Positions 1 through 9,654 are shown, counted from the first letter of the stretch. The stretch is 49,717 bases of DNA from an uncultured Flavobacteriales bacterium (GCA_913009535.1 CAJVXR010000002.1:1-49717); one strand, 5' to 3'. Notes: generated by a model from the sequence alone, not told the origin. Made by a program: numbers and translations.

Positions 1-51
1 TAACGCTATTAATTCACAATTTACAGCTGTTAATTCTTTTCAAGATTTCAA

Positions 52-1680
52 TTAATTACCTAAAAAAGGATACCTGTAATCTGTAGGAGTTACAAATGTT
101 TCTTTTATTAACCTTGGAGATACCCATCTTAATAAATTAAGAACACTTCCAGCTTTATCATTTGTTCCTGAACCTCTAGCTCCTCCAAATGGTTGTTGTC
201 CTACTACTGCACCTGTTGGTTTATCATTTATATAGAAATTACCAGCACAATTTTGAAGAGCTTTAGTAGCTTTTTCTATTGCGTATCTGTCAGTTGCTAA
301 AATTGCACCGGTTAGAGCGTAATCACTTGTTGAATCAACCAACTCTAATGTTTTGTCAAATTCATCATCTTTAAATACGTAAATAGTCATTACAGGACCA
401 AATATTTCTTGGTGCATTGTTTTGTACTTTGGATCTTTTGTAACAATTATTGTTGGTTCTATAAAGTAGCCTTTTGACTTATCATAATTACCTCCTGCTA
501 TAATTTCAGTGTTACTATCAGATTTAGCATCATCAATGTATTTGGCTATTTTGTCAAACGAATTTTCATGAATGACTGCTGTAATAAAGTTATTTGTGTC
601 TGCTGGAGAACCCATTTTTATAGATTTTAAATCCATAATAAGATTATTTTTAACCTCGTCCCATATGCATTCAGAAATATAACTTCTCGATGCAGCACTA
701 CATTTTTGGCCTTGGAATTCAAAAGCTCCTCTAACTATTGCTGTTGAAACTTGAGCAGGGATAGCACTTTTATGTGCAACTATAAAATCTTTACCACCAG
801 TTTCACCAACAATTTTCGGATATGTCTTGTAATTAGAAATATTTTCTCCAATATTTCTCCATAATTTTTTAAATATGTTAGTTGACCCTGTAAAATGGAG
901 TCCACTAAAATCTGGACTACTAAGTACGGTTTCTGTAATCATTTCTGGATCTCCAAAAACAACATTAATTACTCCATCTGGAACACCAGCTTCTTTAAAT
1001 ACATCCATTATTATTTTAGCCGAATAAATTTGACTATCACTAGGCTTCCAAACTACCACATTGCCAAGCATAGCCATGCATGCCGGAAGATTACCTGCAA
1101 TAGCAGTGAAGTTAAATGGTGTAACAGCATATACAAACCCCTCAAGTGGTCGATATTCTACTCTATTCCAATAATCAGATGTACTTTCTGGTTGATTGTT
1201 ATATATGTCGGTAACAAATTGAACATTGAATCTCAAAAAATCAATAAATTCACACGAAGCATCAATTTCTGCTTGATGTATGGTTTTAGATTGTGCGATC
1301 ATTGTAGCAGCGTTAATTTTAGACCTGTAGGGACCAGCAATTAATTCAGCAGCTTTTGAAAAAATAGCAGATCTTTGTTCCCATGGTAAATTTGCCCACT
1401 GCTCTCTTGCAGCTAAACAACCACTAATTGCTTGTTTTATATGTTTTTTATCAGCTATAAAGTATTTGCCAACTATATGTTTGTGATCGTGAGGAGGTGA
1501 AATTAGTTGATGATTATCGGTTGTAATATTTTTTCCATTAATATAAAAAGGAATTTCAATATTGCTATTGAACATTTCATTATATGATTCGAGAACTTCT
1601 TCCCTATGTTTTGAACCTGGTTCATATGCTCTAACTGGCTCATTAATTGCTAACGGAACTTTGAAAAATCCTTTACTCAT
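52..1680 (-). CDS. pruA: 1-pyrroline-5-carboxylate dehydrogenase
   Basis: Oxidises L-glutamate gamma-semialdehyde/P5C to glutamate with NAD+, the second step of proline catabolism. The 542 residues form one aldehyde dehydrogenase domain. Visible landmarks are WKPSD at 211-215 and FTGST at 263-267 (NAD binding), the general-base Glu293 in VGETGGK, and the nucleophile Cys327 in GQKCSAA. It is a stand-alone enzyme of the roughly 540-residue type 1 P5CDH family; there is no fused proline dehydrogenase as in PutA, and none in the window. ATG start; apaG lies 65 bp upstream on the same strand. Family assignment is strong; substrate rests on overall length and similarity, since ALDHs share these motifs. 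Confidence 0.93.
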   Translation of the reverse strand: MSKGFFKVPLAINEPVRAYEPGSKHREEVLESYNEMFNSNIEIPFYINGKNITTDNHQLISPPHDHKHIVGKYFIADKKHIKQAISGCLAAREQWANLPWEQRSAIFSKAAELIAGPYRSKINAATMIAQSKTIHQAEIDASCEFIDFLRFNVQFVTDIYNNQPESTSDYWNRVEYRPLEGFVYAVTPFNFTAIAGNLPACMAMLGNVVVWKPSDSQIYSAKIIMDVFKEAGVPDGVINVVFGDPEMITETVLSSPDFSGLHFTGSTNIFKKLWRNIGENISNYKTYPKIVGETGGKDFIVAHKSAIPAQVSTAIVRGAFEFQGQKCSAASRSYISECIWDEVKNNLIMDLKSIKMGSPADTNNFITAVIHENSFDKIAKYIDDAKSDSNTEIIAGGNYDKSKGYFIEPTIIVTKDPKYKTMHQEIFGPVMTIYVFKDDEFDKTLELVDSTSDYALTGAILATDRYAIEKATKALQNCAGNFYINDKPTGAVVGQQPFGGARGSGTNDKAGSVLNLLRWVSPRLIKETFVTPTDYRYPFLGN

Positions 1681-1745
1681 CGAAAAATATTTATAGGTTA
1701 ATTATATAACTAAGCGAAGATAATCATAAAAAAAATTAAAGAAAA

Positions 1746-2132
1746 TTAATTAAGAGCAAAAGGGGCGCTTAATTTAAATGAAGGTATTGTCACGTTGAAC
1801 TTTCTAGTAGTAGCTAGATCTATCATTTTGTAGTGACCTTTCATAGACCCAAAAGGAGATAGTAATAAACACCCAGAATTGTATACATGTGTTTCGCCGG
1901 GATTAAGAACAGGTTTTTTTCCGATAACTCCCTCACCATCAATATTTTCATCTCTGTTTAATGAGTCTAAAATTGTCCAATGCCTAGAATTTAGCTGAAC
2001 AGTATCTTTACTTCTGTTTTCTATAGAAACAATATAGCCAAAGGCGAAATGAATTTTATGGTTCTTATAAAAAGTACCTTCAAAATTTTGTTTTACTTCA
2101 ATCTTTATGCCTCTTGTAACTTGTTGTACCAT
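1746..2132 (-). CDS. apaG: ApaG domain protein
   Basis: A 128-residue protein matching the full ApaG family (about 125 residues), a fibronectin-III-like beta-sandwich also called DUF525. The typical features are visible: an N-terminal strand region ending in YIVSIENRS, then the conserved block RHWTILD and a G-x-G-V-x-G-x-x-P stretch followed by P-G-E. The biochemical role of bacterial ApaG is not settled; it has been tied to Co2+/Mg2+ phenotypes and nucleotide binding. It lies between the T9SS plug-domain gene (86 bp upstream) and P5C dehydrogenase (65 bp downstream), all on the minus strand, an order I recall as common in Bacteroidota. Confidence 0.9.
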   Translation of the reverse strand: MVQQVTRGIKIEVKQNFEGTFYKNHKIHFAFGYIVSIENRSKDTVQLNSRHWTILDSLNRDENIDGEGVIGKKPVLNPGETHVYNSGCLLLSPFGSMKGHYKMIDLATTRKFNVTIPSFKLSAPFALN

Positions 2133-2218
2133 TGTTGGTGGATAAATTTTATTATGTATTAAAAGTAATTAAAAAAAAATGATTTTTGGTAGTTTAAAAT
2201 TTAATAAAACCAATTTTG

Positions 2219-3463
2219 TTAGTTATTTATATTTACCGAGTTAATTTGATTAAACCCGATAACTCTATCATATCTTGAACCAAAATCGCGGTAATAAACA
2301 ATAACTTTGTAATTGTTTTCTGTTTCATCAAAATTACCACTAATAAAACCACTTTCTAACATATTTTCACCATCCAAAACAGAGTATTTGTAGTTGTAAA
2401 AACCTTGTTTTAGTTTTAATTTAGCTTCGTAGCTGTTTTTAAAACTATTATAACTCATTTTATTGGTGTCGCTTAATTGATACCCGTTAAAATTTCCAGA
2501 GACATAAATAGACTTATTGTTATCTAACTTATCAATATTTAAATAAAAATGAACGACTACATAATCCGCTTCAATATCGACATCTTGAGCATCTACTGCT
2601 GTAACTAAAAAGTTACCGTTAATGTCTGGGTTATATGAGTACGTACTACTATTTCTTGGTGTGTCAGGATACAAATAATTATGATAAATATCTTTAAGAT
2701 CAAATGTCCTAATATTTAAATCTGAGCCTCTAATATTTTTATTTTCAAAATATAAAAATTCGTTTCCGCCATTAAAGCTAGCCTTTGAATTGTATTTGTA
2801 AATTAGTTTATTTCCAATTGTATATTGCGGTTTTAAATCACTTATAGATTGGTTTAGGTTATTATTCTGAATAATTAATGTCTTTATTGTTTTTTTTGGA
2901 TTATTAATTTTTGATGCTATTATCTCAAATTGAACTACTTGTTTTTTGTCTATATAACTTAAATCTCTATCTCTAAAAATGCCAATTTTAACACTAGACA
3001 ATGCCTCATATATCACAATTTTTTTACTAAAAATTATTTCTTCATAATCGTTAAATACTGAAATGATATAATTTCCAGACTTTATGATTTTAGTATTTTT
3101 ATTAGGAAGATTTAGTTCGTAATGACTGTAAATTTGGTATGTGTTAAAAGAATTCTTGTAATTCTGTATTTTAGTATTATCGTATCCTTTTAAATATTCT
3201 GATTTTGATAATTGAGATTTCGTCCAATCAAAATTGTAATGATCTACTCTGTAATAATAATCTTCTTCATATCCATTTAAAACATCAAACTCAAGAGAAA
3301 AAGAATTGTTTAAACGAATTACAGGAAATTCAATTTGTCTAGACTCGCTTTTAACAATAATACTTTTTACAAATTCTGGGGGGTATACCTCTTTAATTAC
3401 CTGGGATCTAACAGAAATTTGACAAATTAAACTCAGAATTATTACTAATATTGATTTATACAT
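2219..3463 (-). CDS. Type IX secretion system plug-domain protein (DUF5103)
   Basis: A 414-residue protein with an N-terminal signal peptide (hydrophobic run at about 4-18, cleavage near SQV at 20-22) and the layout of the DUF5103 family: an early section with SLEFDVL and YYYRVDHYNFDW, and a C-terminal beta domain with DVDIEADYVVVHFYL and SGNFNG. In Flavobacterium johnsoniae the family includes the Plug protein that seals the SprA translocon of the type IX secretion system. Inference: a periplasmic or outer-membrane partner of T9SS here, consistent with a T9SS cargo protein at 43.5 kb. No other T9SS core gene is in the window. Divergent from nqrA with a 153-bp gap. Confidence 0.82.
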   Translation of the reverse strand: MYKSILVIILSLICQISVRSQVIKEVYPPEFVKSIIVKSESRQIEFPVIRLNNSFSLEFDVLNGYEEDYYYRVDHYNFDWTKSQLSKSEYLKGYDNTKIQNYKNSFNTYQIYSHYELNLPNKNTKIIKSGNYIISVFNDYEEIIFSKKIVIYEALSSVKIGIFRDRDLSYIDKKQVVQFEIIASKINNPKKTIKTLIIQNNNLNQSISDLKPQYTIGNKLIYKYNSKASFNGGNEFLYFENKNIRGSDLNIRTFDLKDIYHNYLYPDTPRNSSTYSYNPDINGNFLVTAVDAQDVDIEADYVVVHFYLNIDKLDNNKSIYVSGNFNGYQLSDTNKMSYNSFKNSYEAKLKLKQGFYNYKYSVLDGENMLESGFISGNFDETENNYKVIVYYRDFGSRYDRVIGFNQINSVNINN

Positions 3464-3573
3464 TTTATAAGGCTTAATTAATGATAATTATTTATATCTA
3501 ATAATGTAGTTTTTTTGTAAAAATAATCAAAAATTTATGATCAAAACATTATGATAACTATAATATTAATTTG

Positions 3574-3581
3574 TATTTTTG
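3574..3581 (+). promoter_or_regulatory. Bacteroidota -7 element for nqr operon
   Basis: TATTTTTG fits the TAnnTTTG core promoter of Bacteroidota and sits 35 nt before the nqrA start. No convincing TTG -33 element at the usual spacing. It is the only candidate in front of the eight-gene nqr-apbE run. Confidence 0.55.
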
Positions 3582-3616
3582 CAGCGATTTTAAACGACTA
3601 AATTCACATTCTTACT

Positions 3617-4969
3617 ATGTCAAATGACATTCATATAAAAAAAGGTTTAGATATCAACCTTGTAGGTGAAGCCGAAAAAATATTAGAGCCTGCGTTAATG
3701 AGTAAATTTTACTCAATTCAACCAACTGATTTTCATGGAATTAATCCTAAACTTAACGTAAGAGTTTCTGACAAAATTTTAGCTGGAGATATATTGTTTT
3801 ATGATAAATCCGATGAAGTTTTGAAGTTTGCTTCACCTGTTTCTGGAGAAATTGTTGATATTATTAGAGGTGAAAAAAGAAAAATTCTTTCTGTAAAAAT
3901 TTTAGCAGACAAAAAACAAGTTTTTAAAAATTCTGGGAAATTAGAAAATGATTCCTCACGTGAAAAAATATTAGATTTCTTACTTAGTACCGGTTGTTGG
4001 TCTTTTATTAAACAAAGACCTTATGATATAATTGCTGATTATAAGTCTGCTCCAAAATCTATATTCATTTCAGGTTATTCTTCTGCCCCTCTTACTGCAA
4101 ATTTAGATTTCACACTAAAAGATCGTAAAAATGAAATACAAGCAGCTGTAAGTGTTTTAGATAAGTTAACTGAGGGTAAGGTTAATGTTTCTCTAGAAAA
4201 ATCTTCAAAATCTATTTTTAGAGATTTAAAAAATATTGATATATACAATGTTTCAGGTCCACATCCCTCTGGTAATGTAGGTACTTTAATTAATAGAGTT
4301 GATCCTATTAACAAAGGGGAATCGGTTTGGACAATTTCTGCTCAAGATTTAGTTATTATTGGTAATATGATTTTAACTGGTGAGTTTAATGCTGAAAGAA
4401 TATTATCACTTTCAGGATCCTCAGTTCATAGCCCTAGATATTTTAATGCTTTGATTGGATGTGAAATTGAATCTATCATAAGTAACAAAGGAGTTAATAA
4501 AAGTGATAATAATAGAGTAATTTCTGGGAATATATTATCAGGTAAAAAAGTTGATTCAAATGGTTATTTAGATTATTACAGTAATTCTGTTACTGTAATT
4601 CCAGAAGGAGATGACTATGAGTTATTTGGTTGGACAAAGCCAGTATTTGATAAAGTTTCAGTTTCTAGAGCACTAACTTTTTCTTGGTTATTTCCAAACA
4701 AAAAATTTGATTTAACCACTAACACTAATGGTGAACATAGGGCTTTTGTAACTACCGGAACATATGAAAAGGTTTTTCCTTTAGATATTTATCCAATGCA
4801 TATACTCAAGGCATGTATGTATAAAGATTTAGATGAAATGGAAGTTTTAGGCATGTATGAAGTTGCCCCGGAGGATTTTGCTTTAACAGAGTTTGTATGC
4901 GTGTCTAAACAACCTCACCAAAAAATAATTAGAGAAGGTTTAGACTTAATGAAAAAAGAAATAGGATAA
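3617..4969 (+). CDS. nqrA: Na+-translocating NADH:quinone reductase subunit A
   Basis: Peripheral cytoplasmic subunit of the Na+-NQR respiratory sodium pump; 450 residues, the normal length. Family landmarks include an N-terminal KKGLDINLVGE segment, VSDKILAGD and the barrel-sandwich-like FASPVSGEIVDIIRGEKR, the block GPHPSGNVGTLINRVDPINKGE around 215-235, and a C-terminal TGTYEKVFPLDIYPMHILKA section. It starts the operon: nqrB begins 3 bp after its stop, and the whole set nqrA-F plus two more genes is packed with gaps of 15 bp or less. It has no transmembrane segment, as expected. Confidence 0.97.
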   Translation: MSNDIHIKKGLDINLVGEAEKILEPALMSKFYSIQPTDFHGINPKLNVRVSDKILAGDILFYDKSDEVLKFASPVSGEIVDIIRGEKRKILSVKILADKKQVFKNSGKLENDSSREKILDFLLSTGCWSFIKQRPYDIIADYKSAPKSIFISGYSSAPLTANLDFTLKDRKNEIQAAVSVLDKLTEGKVNVSLEKSSKSIFRDLKNIDIYNVSGPHPSGNVGTLINRVDPINKGESVWTISAQDLVIIGNMILTGEFNAERILSLSGSSVHSPRYFNALIGCEIESIISNKGVNKSDNNRVISGNILSGKKVDSNGYLDYYSNSVTVIPEGDDYELFGWTKPVFDKVSVSRALTFSWLFPNKKFDLTTNTNGEHRAFVTTGTYEKVFPLDIYPMHILKACMYKDLDEMEVLGMYEVAPEDFALTEFVCVSKQPHQKIIREGLDLMKKEIG

Positions 4970-4972
4970 TTC

Positions 4973-6184
4973 ATGGGATTAAAATCAACATTACATAATC
5001 TAAAAGAAAAGTATAAAGGTCAGAAAATGGCCCCTGCGTTTAATGCTCTTCACACATTTTTATACCTACCCAACGAAGTAACTCACGGAGGTACTCATAT
5101 TAAAGCAGCTGATGATTTAAAAAGAACAATGAATACAGTAATTTTATCATTAGTTCCTTGCCTAATATTTGGTATGTTCAATGCTGGATATCAGCATTAC
5201 AGAGCTGTTGACGCTGCTAATGGTATTGTTAGAGAGGTCTCTTTACTTGGAAACTTTATTACTTGGGATAATCTTATTCTTGGCGCAATAACTGTTCTTC
5301 CCTTAGTAATAGTTTCTTATGCCGTTGGTTTAGCTGTAGAATTTTTATTTGCAGTTATTAAGGGGCATGAAGTTGAAGAGGGTTATTTAGTTACAGGTAT
5401 GTTAGTTCCACTTATTGTTCCAATTGATATTCCTCTATGGATGTTAGCTGTAGCTGTAATATTTGGAGTTGTTATTGGTAAGGAAGTTTTTGGAGGGACA
5501 GGGATGAATATTCTAAACCCAGCTTTAACTATACGAGCATTTTTGTTTTTTGCTTATCCAACTTGGATGAGTGGTGATAAGGTCTGGGTACACCAAGCAG
5601 TCGAAAGAACTGGTACTGCTGAGGCAATTTCTGGTGAAACCATCTTAGGTAGTTATGCTCAAAACCAAGAGATTATTTATTCTCTATCTGAAATGTTTTA
5701 TGGTTTTATTCCTGGTTCTGTTGGTGAAACATCTAAATTATTAATAATATTTGGTGCTCTTATTCTAATCTTTACAAAGATTGGTAGTTGGAGAATAATT
5801 CTTAGCACAATATTAGGTGCATTAGTAATGGGACTAATATTTAATCTTGTTATAGATACTGGTGTAATTGGAGAGTCAAGTAAGTTTTATGGTTTAATGA
5901 GTGTTCCTTACTGGCAACATTTATTAATAGGAAGTATTTTATTTGGAGCTGTATTTATGGCTACTGATCCAGTTAGTGCGTCACAAACGAATAAAGGGAA
6001 ATTTATTTATGGGTTTTTAATTGGTTTTATATCCATTATGATTCGCGTATTTAATCCTGCATATCCCGAGGGTGTATTTTTAGCGATTTTATTAATGAAT
6101 GTCTTTGCCCCAACTATTGACCATTATGTTGTAAAAGGAAACGTTAATAGTAGATTGAATAGAATGAAAACTAAAACTGCTTAA
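4973..6184 (+). CDS. nqrB: Na+-NQR subunit B
   Basis: Integral membrane subunit (403 residues, about 10 hydrophobic segments) that carries covalent FMN, riboflavin and the Na+ path. Conserved parts include GHEVEEGYLVTGMLVPLIVP at 131-150, FGGTGMNILNPALT at 173-186 and MATDPVSA near the C-terminal third. FMN is normally bound through phosphoester to the Thr of a D-x-x-S-G-A-T type motif. Here the stretch reads E-A-I-S-G-E-T with the acceptor Thr at 223, so both the leading Asp and the Ala differ from the consensus (see findings). Start ATG 3 bp after nqrA; nqrC follows after 2 bp. Confidence 0.97.
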   Translation: MGLKSTLHNLKEKYKGQKMAPAFNALHTFLYLPNEVTHGGTHIKAADDLKRTMNTVILSLVPCLIFGMFNAGYQHYRAVDAANGIVREVSLLGNFITWDNLILGAITVLPLVIVSYAVGLAVEFLFAVIKGHEVEEGYLVTGMLVPLIVPIDIPLWMLAVAVIFGVVIGKEVFGGTGMNILNPALTIRAFLFFAYPTWMSGDKVWVHQAVERTGTAEAISGETILGSYAQNQEIIYSLSEMFYGFIPGSVGETSKLLIIFGALILIFTKIGSWRIILSTILGALVMGLIFNLVIDTGVIGESSKFYGLMSVPYWQHLLIGSILFGAVFMATDPVSASQTNKGKFIYGFLIGFISIMIRVFNPAYPEGVFLAILLMNVFAPTIDHYVVKGNVNSRLNRMKTKTA

Positions 6185-6186
6185 TA

Positions 6187-6942
6187 ATGGAAAAAAGAAC
6201 AGATAAAAACTTATACACATTACTCTTTGCTACTGGGATGGTAGTTGTTGTTGGTTCATTATTAGCTTTTGTTGCTTCTTCATTAAAACCGAAGATTAAT
6301 GAGAACAAAAGAATAGAAAAACAACAAAATATATTGTACGCAATGGGCGTACATGAAAATGAAGGAAAGGGCAATGTTGCATTTATTGAGGCTAGTAAAG
6401 TTGCTAGTGAATTTTCAAAATACATAAAAAAACAAATTGTAATCACTGGTGATTTGGATATCGTTGAGAACAATGATGCTTATTTAATAGATATCAAAAA
6501 AGAACAAACAAAAGCGAAGGCTGGAGAAAAACGTCAATTGCCATTATTTATTGGTGAAAAAGAAGGTAAAACATATTATATCGCTCCAATTAGAGGGATA
6601 GGTTTGTGGGATGCTATCTGGGCGTATGTTGCTATTGATGAAAATATGATAGTCCAAGGTGCTTATTTTGATCATAAAGCTGAGACTGCGGGATTAGGTG
6701 CGAATATCAAACAGAGATTTTTCATGGACGACTTTATCGGAGAACATCTACTTGATGAAAATGGTATTTTTAAAGGTATTACTGTTTCAAAAAGTAATTC
6801 TGATCCAACAAATAAAATTAAATATGATAATGAAGTTGATGCTATAGCAGGTGCGACAATCACAGGAGATGGTGTTTCAGCTATGATAAAGAATGATCTG
6901 AGATTGTATCAATCATATTTTGAAAATTTAAAAACTAACTAG
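6187..6942 (+). CDS. nqrC: Na+-NQR subunit C
   Basis: Membrane-anchored FMN subunit; 251 residues with one N-terminal transmembrane helix (about 10-32) and a periplasmic FMN-binding domain. The flavinylation motif D-A-I-A-G-A-T is intact at 218-224, so Thr224 is the predicted FMN acceptor for ApbE, whose gene lies downstream in the same run. The block RGIGLWDAIWAYVAI at 136-150 and KAETAGLGANI at 164-174 are typical of the family. Operon spacing of 2 bp to nqrB and 3 bp to nqrD. Confidence 0.97.
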   Translation: MEKRTDKNLYTLLFATGMVVVVGSLLAFVASSLKPKINENKRIEKQQNILYAMGVHENEGKGNVAFIEASKVASEFSKYIKKQIVITGDLDIVENNDAYLIDIKKEQTKAKAGEKRQLPLFIGEKEGKTYYIAPIRGIGLWDAIWAYVAIDENMIVQGAYFDHKAETAGLGANIKQRFFMDDFIGEHLLDENGIFKGITVSKSNSDPTNKIKYDNEVDAIAGATITGDGVSAMIKNDLRLYQSYFENLKTN

Positions 6943-6945
6943 TAT

Positions 6946-7590
6946 ATGGGTTTATTATCAAGTAAAGACAGTAAATTAATATCTGATCCATTATCGGATG
7001 ACAACCCTATTACTATACAAGTTTTAGGAATATGCTCAGCTTTAGCTATTACTGCAGAGTTAAAAGCATCTATAGTAATGGCTGTTTCTGTAATATTTGT
7101 TATGGGTGCTGGTAATGTTGTTATCTCATTAATTAGAAATATAATACCATCTAAAATCAGAATTATCGTCCAGCTTACAGTAGTAGCTGCATTAGTAATT
7201 GTTGTGGATCAAGTTTTAAAAGCTTACTCATATTCTTTAAGTAAGGAGCTAGGTGCCTTTATTGGCCTTATTATAACAAATTGTATTATCATGGGTCGTT
7301 TTGAAGCTTTTGCCCTAGCAAATGGAGCATGGAGATCTTTCTTAGATGGAATTGGTAATGCATTAGGATATGGGCTTATATTAATTATTGTTGGTTTTTT
7401 CAGAGAACTATTAGGCTCAGGAACATTACTCGGTTATGCAGTTTTGGGAGACTCTATTGAAAAAACTGGGTTATATAGTATAGGCTACGAAAATAATGGA
7501 TTTATGTTATTAGCCCCTATGGCCTTGATTGTTGTAGGATTAATTATATGGGTTCAAAGATCTAGAAATACTAATTTAATTGAAGATTAA
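6946..7590 (+). CDS. nqrD: Na+-NQR subunit D
   Basis: Integral membrane subunit of 214 residues with about six transmembrane helices, homologous to NqrE and to RnfE. The Cys residues that hold the intramembrane iron centre together with NqrE are present: Cys30 in LGICSA and Cys113 in TNCIIMGR. The sequence FEAFALANGAWRSFLDGIGNALGYG is characteristic of NqrD/RnfE. ATG start 3 bp after nqrC; nqrE starts after 15 bp. Confidence 0.97.
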   Translation: MGLLSSKDSKLISDPLSDDNPITIQVLGICSALAITAELKASIVMAVSVIFVMGAGNVVISLIRNIIPSKIRIIVQLTVVAALVIVVDQVLKAYSYSLSKELGAFIGLIITNCIIMGRFEAFALANGAWRSFLDGIGNALGYGLILIIVGFFRELLGSGTLLGYAVLGDSIEKTGLYSIGYENNGFMLLAPMALIVVGLIIWVQRSRNTNLIED

Positions 7591-7605
7591 ATAAAATTTA
7601 TTTAT

Positions 7606-8331
7606 ATGGAGTATATAGAATTATTATTTAAATCAATTTTTATTGATAATATGGTATTTGCTACCTTTTTAGGTATGTGCTCTTATTTAGCTGTTTCAAA
7701 AAAAGTTGATACAGCTGTTGGATTAGGAGCTGCAGTAATTTTTGTTTTAACTATTACTGTACCATTAAACTGGCTTTTAGACAAATACATTTTACAAGAT
7801 GGTGCACTGGCTTGGGTCAGCGAAGACTTTGCAATTTATGACTTAAGTTTTTTGTCTTTTATTATGTTTATTGCGACAATAGCTACTATGGTTCAGTTAG
7901 TAGAAATTATAGTAGAAAAGTTTAGTCCATCTTTATATAACTCACTTGGTATTTTCTTGCCTTTAATTGCAGTGAATTGTGCTATTTTAGGTGGTTCTTT
8001 ATTTATGCAATCTAGAGAAATTCCAACTCTATCTCTAGCACTGACCTATGGAGTCGGTTCTGGTATTGGATGGTTTTTAGCAATTTTAGCAATTGCAGCA
8101 ATTAGAGAAAAAATTAGATACTCCAATGTACCTGCTCCACTTAGAGGTCTTGGAATTACATTTATAATTACTGGACTAATGGCTATTGGCTTTATGAGTT
8201 TTGGTGGTATGCTAACTGGTGGAGATGAAGAAGATGTGAAGAAAGAACTAACTACTGAGTTAGTAACAGATGTTGCAGTTGAAAAATTAGACAATGAGTT
8301 ATTTTTAGAAAACAAAAAAGAAGTTAATTAA
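7606..8331 (+). CDS. nqrE: Na+-NQR subunit E
   Basis: Integral membrane subunit paired with NqrD, with Cys25 (LGMCSYL) and Cys125 (AVNCAILG) as predicted ligands of the shared iron centre. The membrane core covers about 1-205. At 241 residues it is about 40 longer than NqrE of gammaproteobacteria: the last 38 residues form a charged tail after GGMLTGG, starting DEEDVKKEL and ending ENKKEVN. The tail should be soluble; its role is unknown. nqrF starts 1 bp after the stop, so translation is probably coupled. Confidence 0.97.
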   Translation: MEYIELLFKSIFIDNMVFATFLGMCSYLAVSKKVDTAVGLGAAVIFVLTITVPLNWLLDKYILQDGALAWVSEDFAIYDLSFLSFIMFIATIATMVQLVEIIVEKFSPSLYNSLGIFLPLIAVNCAILGGSLFMQSREIPTLSLALTYGVGSGIGWFLAILAIAAIREKIRYSNVPAPLRGLGITFIITGLMAIGFMSFGGMLTGGDEEDVKKELTTELVTDVAVEKLDNELFLENKKEVN

Positions 8332-8332
8332 T

Positions 8333-9640
8333 ATGATTTTAGCATCACAAACATTAGGTACCGTTTTTATTACAATTATTGCTTTTTTAATTGTATCACT
8401 ATTATTGATTAGTGTGCTTTTATTTGTTAAGCAAAAATTATCTCCATCTGGCCCAGTAATGATTACTATTAATGGTGAAAAAGAAATTGAGGTTGCTTCG
8501 GGAGAGACCTTACTAACCACTTTGGGTGCACAGAAAATATTTTTACCATCAGCTTGTGGTGGTGGTGGTACATGTATTCAGTGTGAGTGTCATGTTAACA
8601 GTGGAGGAGGAGAAGCATTACCTACTGAAGTACCTCATTTTACAAGAAAAGAAATAAAATCAGGTGCTAGACTAGCATGTCAAGTTAAAGTTAAACAGGA
8701 TATGAATATTAGTATTCCTGAGGAAGTATTTGGTATAAAAAAGTTCGAAGCCACTGTCGTTAGAAATTATAATGTAGCATCATTTATTAAAGAATTTGTG
8801 GTTTCTATTCCTGATGATATGGGATATAAGGCAGGGGGATATATACAAATTGAAATTCCAGAAGGAGAAGTTAATTTCTCAGATATGGATATAACGGCCC
8901 ATCCAGACGAGCATGAATCACCTGATAAATTTAAGCCTGAATGGGATAAATTTAATTTATGGCCGCTTGTTATGAACAACAAAGAGTTAGTAGATAGAGC
9001 TTATTCGATGGCTTCTTATCCTGCAGAAGGAAAAGAAATTATGTTAAATGTTAGAATAGCTACTCCACCATGGGATAGAAACAAAAATGGATGGATGGAT
9101 GTTAATCCTGGTGTAGCTTCTTCTTATATTTTTTCTAAAAAAGCTGGTGATAAAGTTACTATTTCTGGCCCTTACGGTGAATTTTTTATAAATGAATCTG
9201 ATTCTGAAATGCTTTATGTAGGTGGTGGGGCAGGAATGGCTCCAATGAGATCTCATCTTTATCATCTTTTCAAAACTTTACAAACTGGTCGTAAGGTTAG
9301 TTTTTGGTATGGAGGTAGATCAAGAAGAGAGCTTTTCTACTTAGATCATTTCTATAAATTAGAAAAAGATTTTCCAAACTTTAAATTTTACTTAGCATTA
9401 TCAGAGCCAATGCCTGAAGATAATTGGAATGTTAAAACAGATTTAGACGCTAAGGGTGATGGTTTTGTAGGTTTTGTACACAATTGTGTTATTGACAACT
9501 ATTTAAGCAGTCATGAGTCACCTGAAGATATAGAGCTTTATTTTTGTGGACCTCCATTAATGAATCAAGCTGTACAAAAAATGGGTGAAGATTTTGGTAT
9601 TCCCGATGAGCATATTAGATTTGACGATTTTGGTGGATAA
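8333..9640 (+). CDS. nqrF: Na+-NQR subunit F (NADH dehydrogenase subunit)
   Basis: Electron entry subunit of the sodium pump. Domains in the 435 residues: one N-terminal transmembrane helix (about 8-32), a ferredoxin-like [2Fe-2S] domain with Cys75, Cys81, Cys84 and Cys116, an FAD domain with RAYSMASYP, and an NADH domain with YVGGGAGMAPMRSH and a C-terminal YFCGPPLMN. Length and order match the family. An extra Cys86 follows the second pair of ligands. Last of the six nqr genes; the next gene follows 14 bp later on the same strand. Confidence 0.97.
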   Translation: MILASQTLGTVFITIIAFLIVSLLLISVLLFVKQKLSPSGPVMITINGEKEIEVASGETLLTTLGAQKIFLPSACGGGGTCIQCECHVNSGGGEALPTEVPHFTRKEIKSGARLACQVKVKQDMNISIPEEVFGIKKFEATVVRNYNVASFIKEFVVSIPDDMGYKAGGYIQIEIPEGEVNFSDMDITAHPDEHESPDKFKPEWDKFNLWPLVMNNKELVDRAYSMASYPAEGKEIMLNVRIATPPWDRNKNGWMDVNPGVASSYIFSKKAGDKVTISGPYGEFFINESDSEMLYVGGGAGMAPMRSHLYHLFKTLQTGRKVSFWYGGRSRRELFYLDHFYKLEKDFPNFKFYLALSEPMPEDNWNVKTDLDAKGDGFVGFVHNCVIDNYLSSHESPEDIELYFCGPPLMNQAVQKMGEDFGIPDEHIRFDDFGG

Positions 9641-9654
9641 ATTTTAAGATTCCT

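Noticed and set aside
895..1344. 149-codon open frame on the plus strand inside the P5C dehydrogenase gene
   Set aside because: It lies opposite a complete, motif-rich gene, has no promoter or family features, and reads as a shadow of it.
8560..8620. Run of GGT/GGA repeats in nqrF as a possible repeat element
   Set aside because: It encodes the CGGGGTC loop of the [2Fe-2S] site and the following Gly-rich turn; explained by protein sequence.
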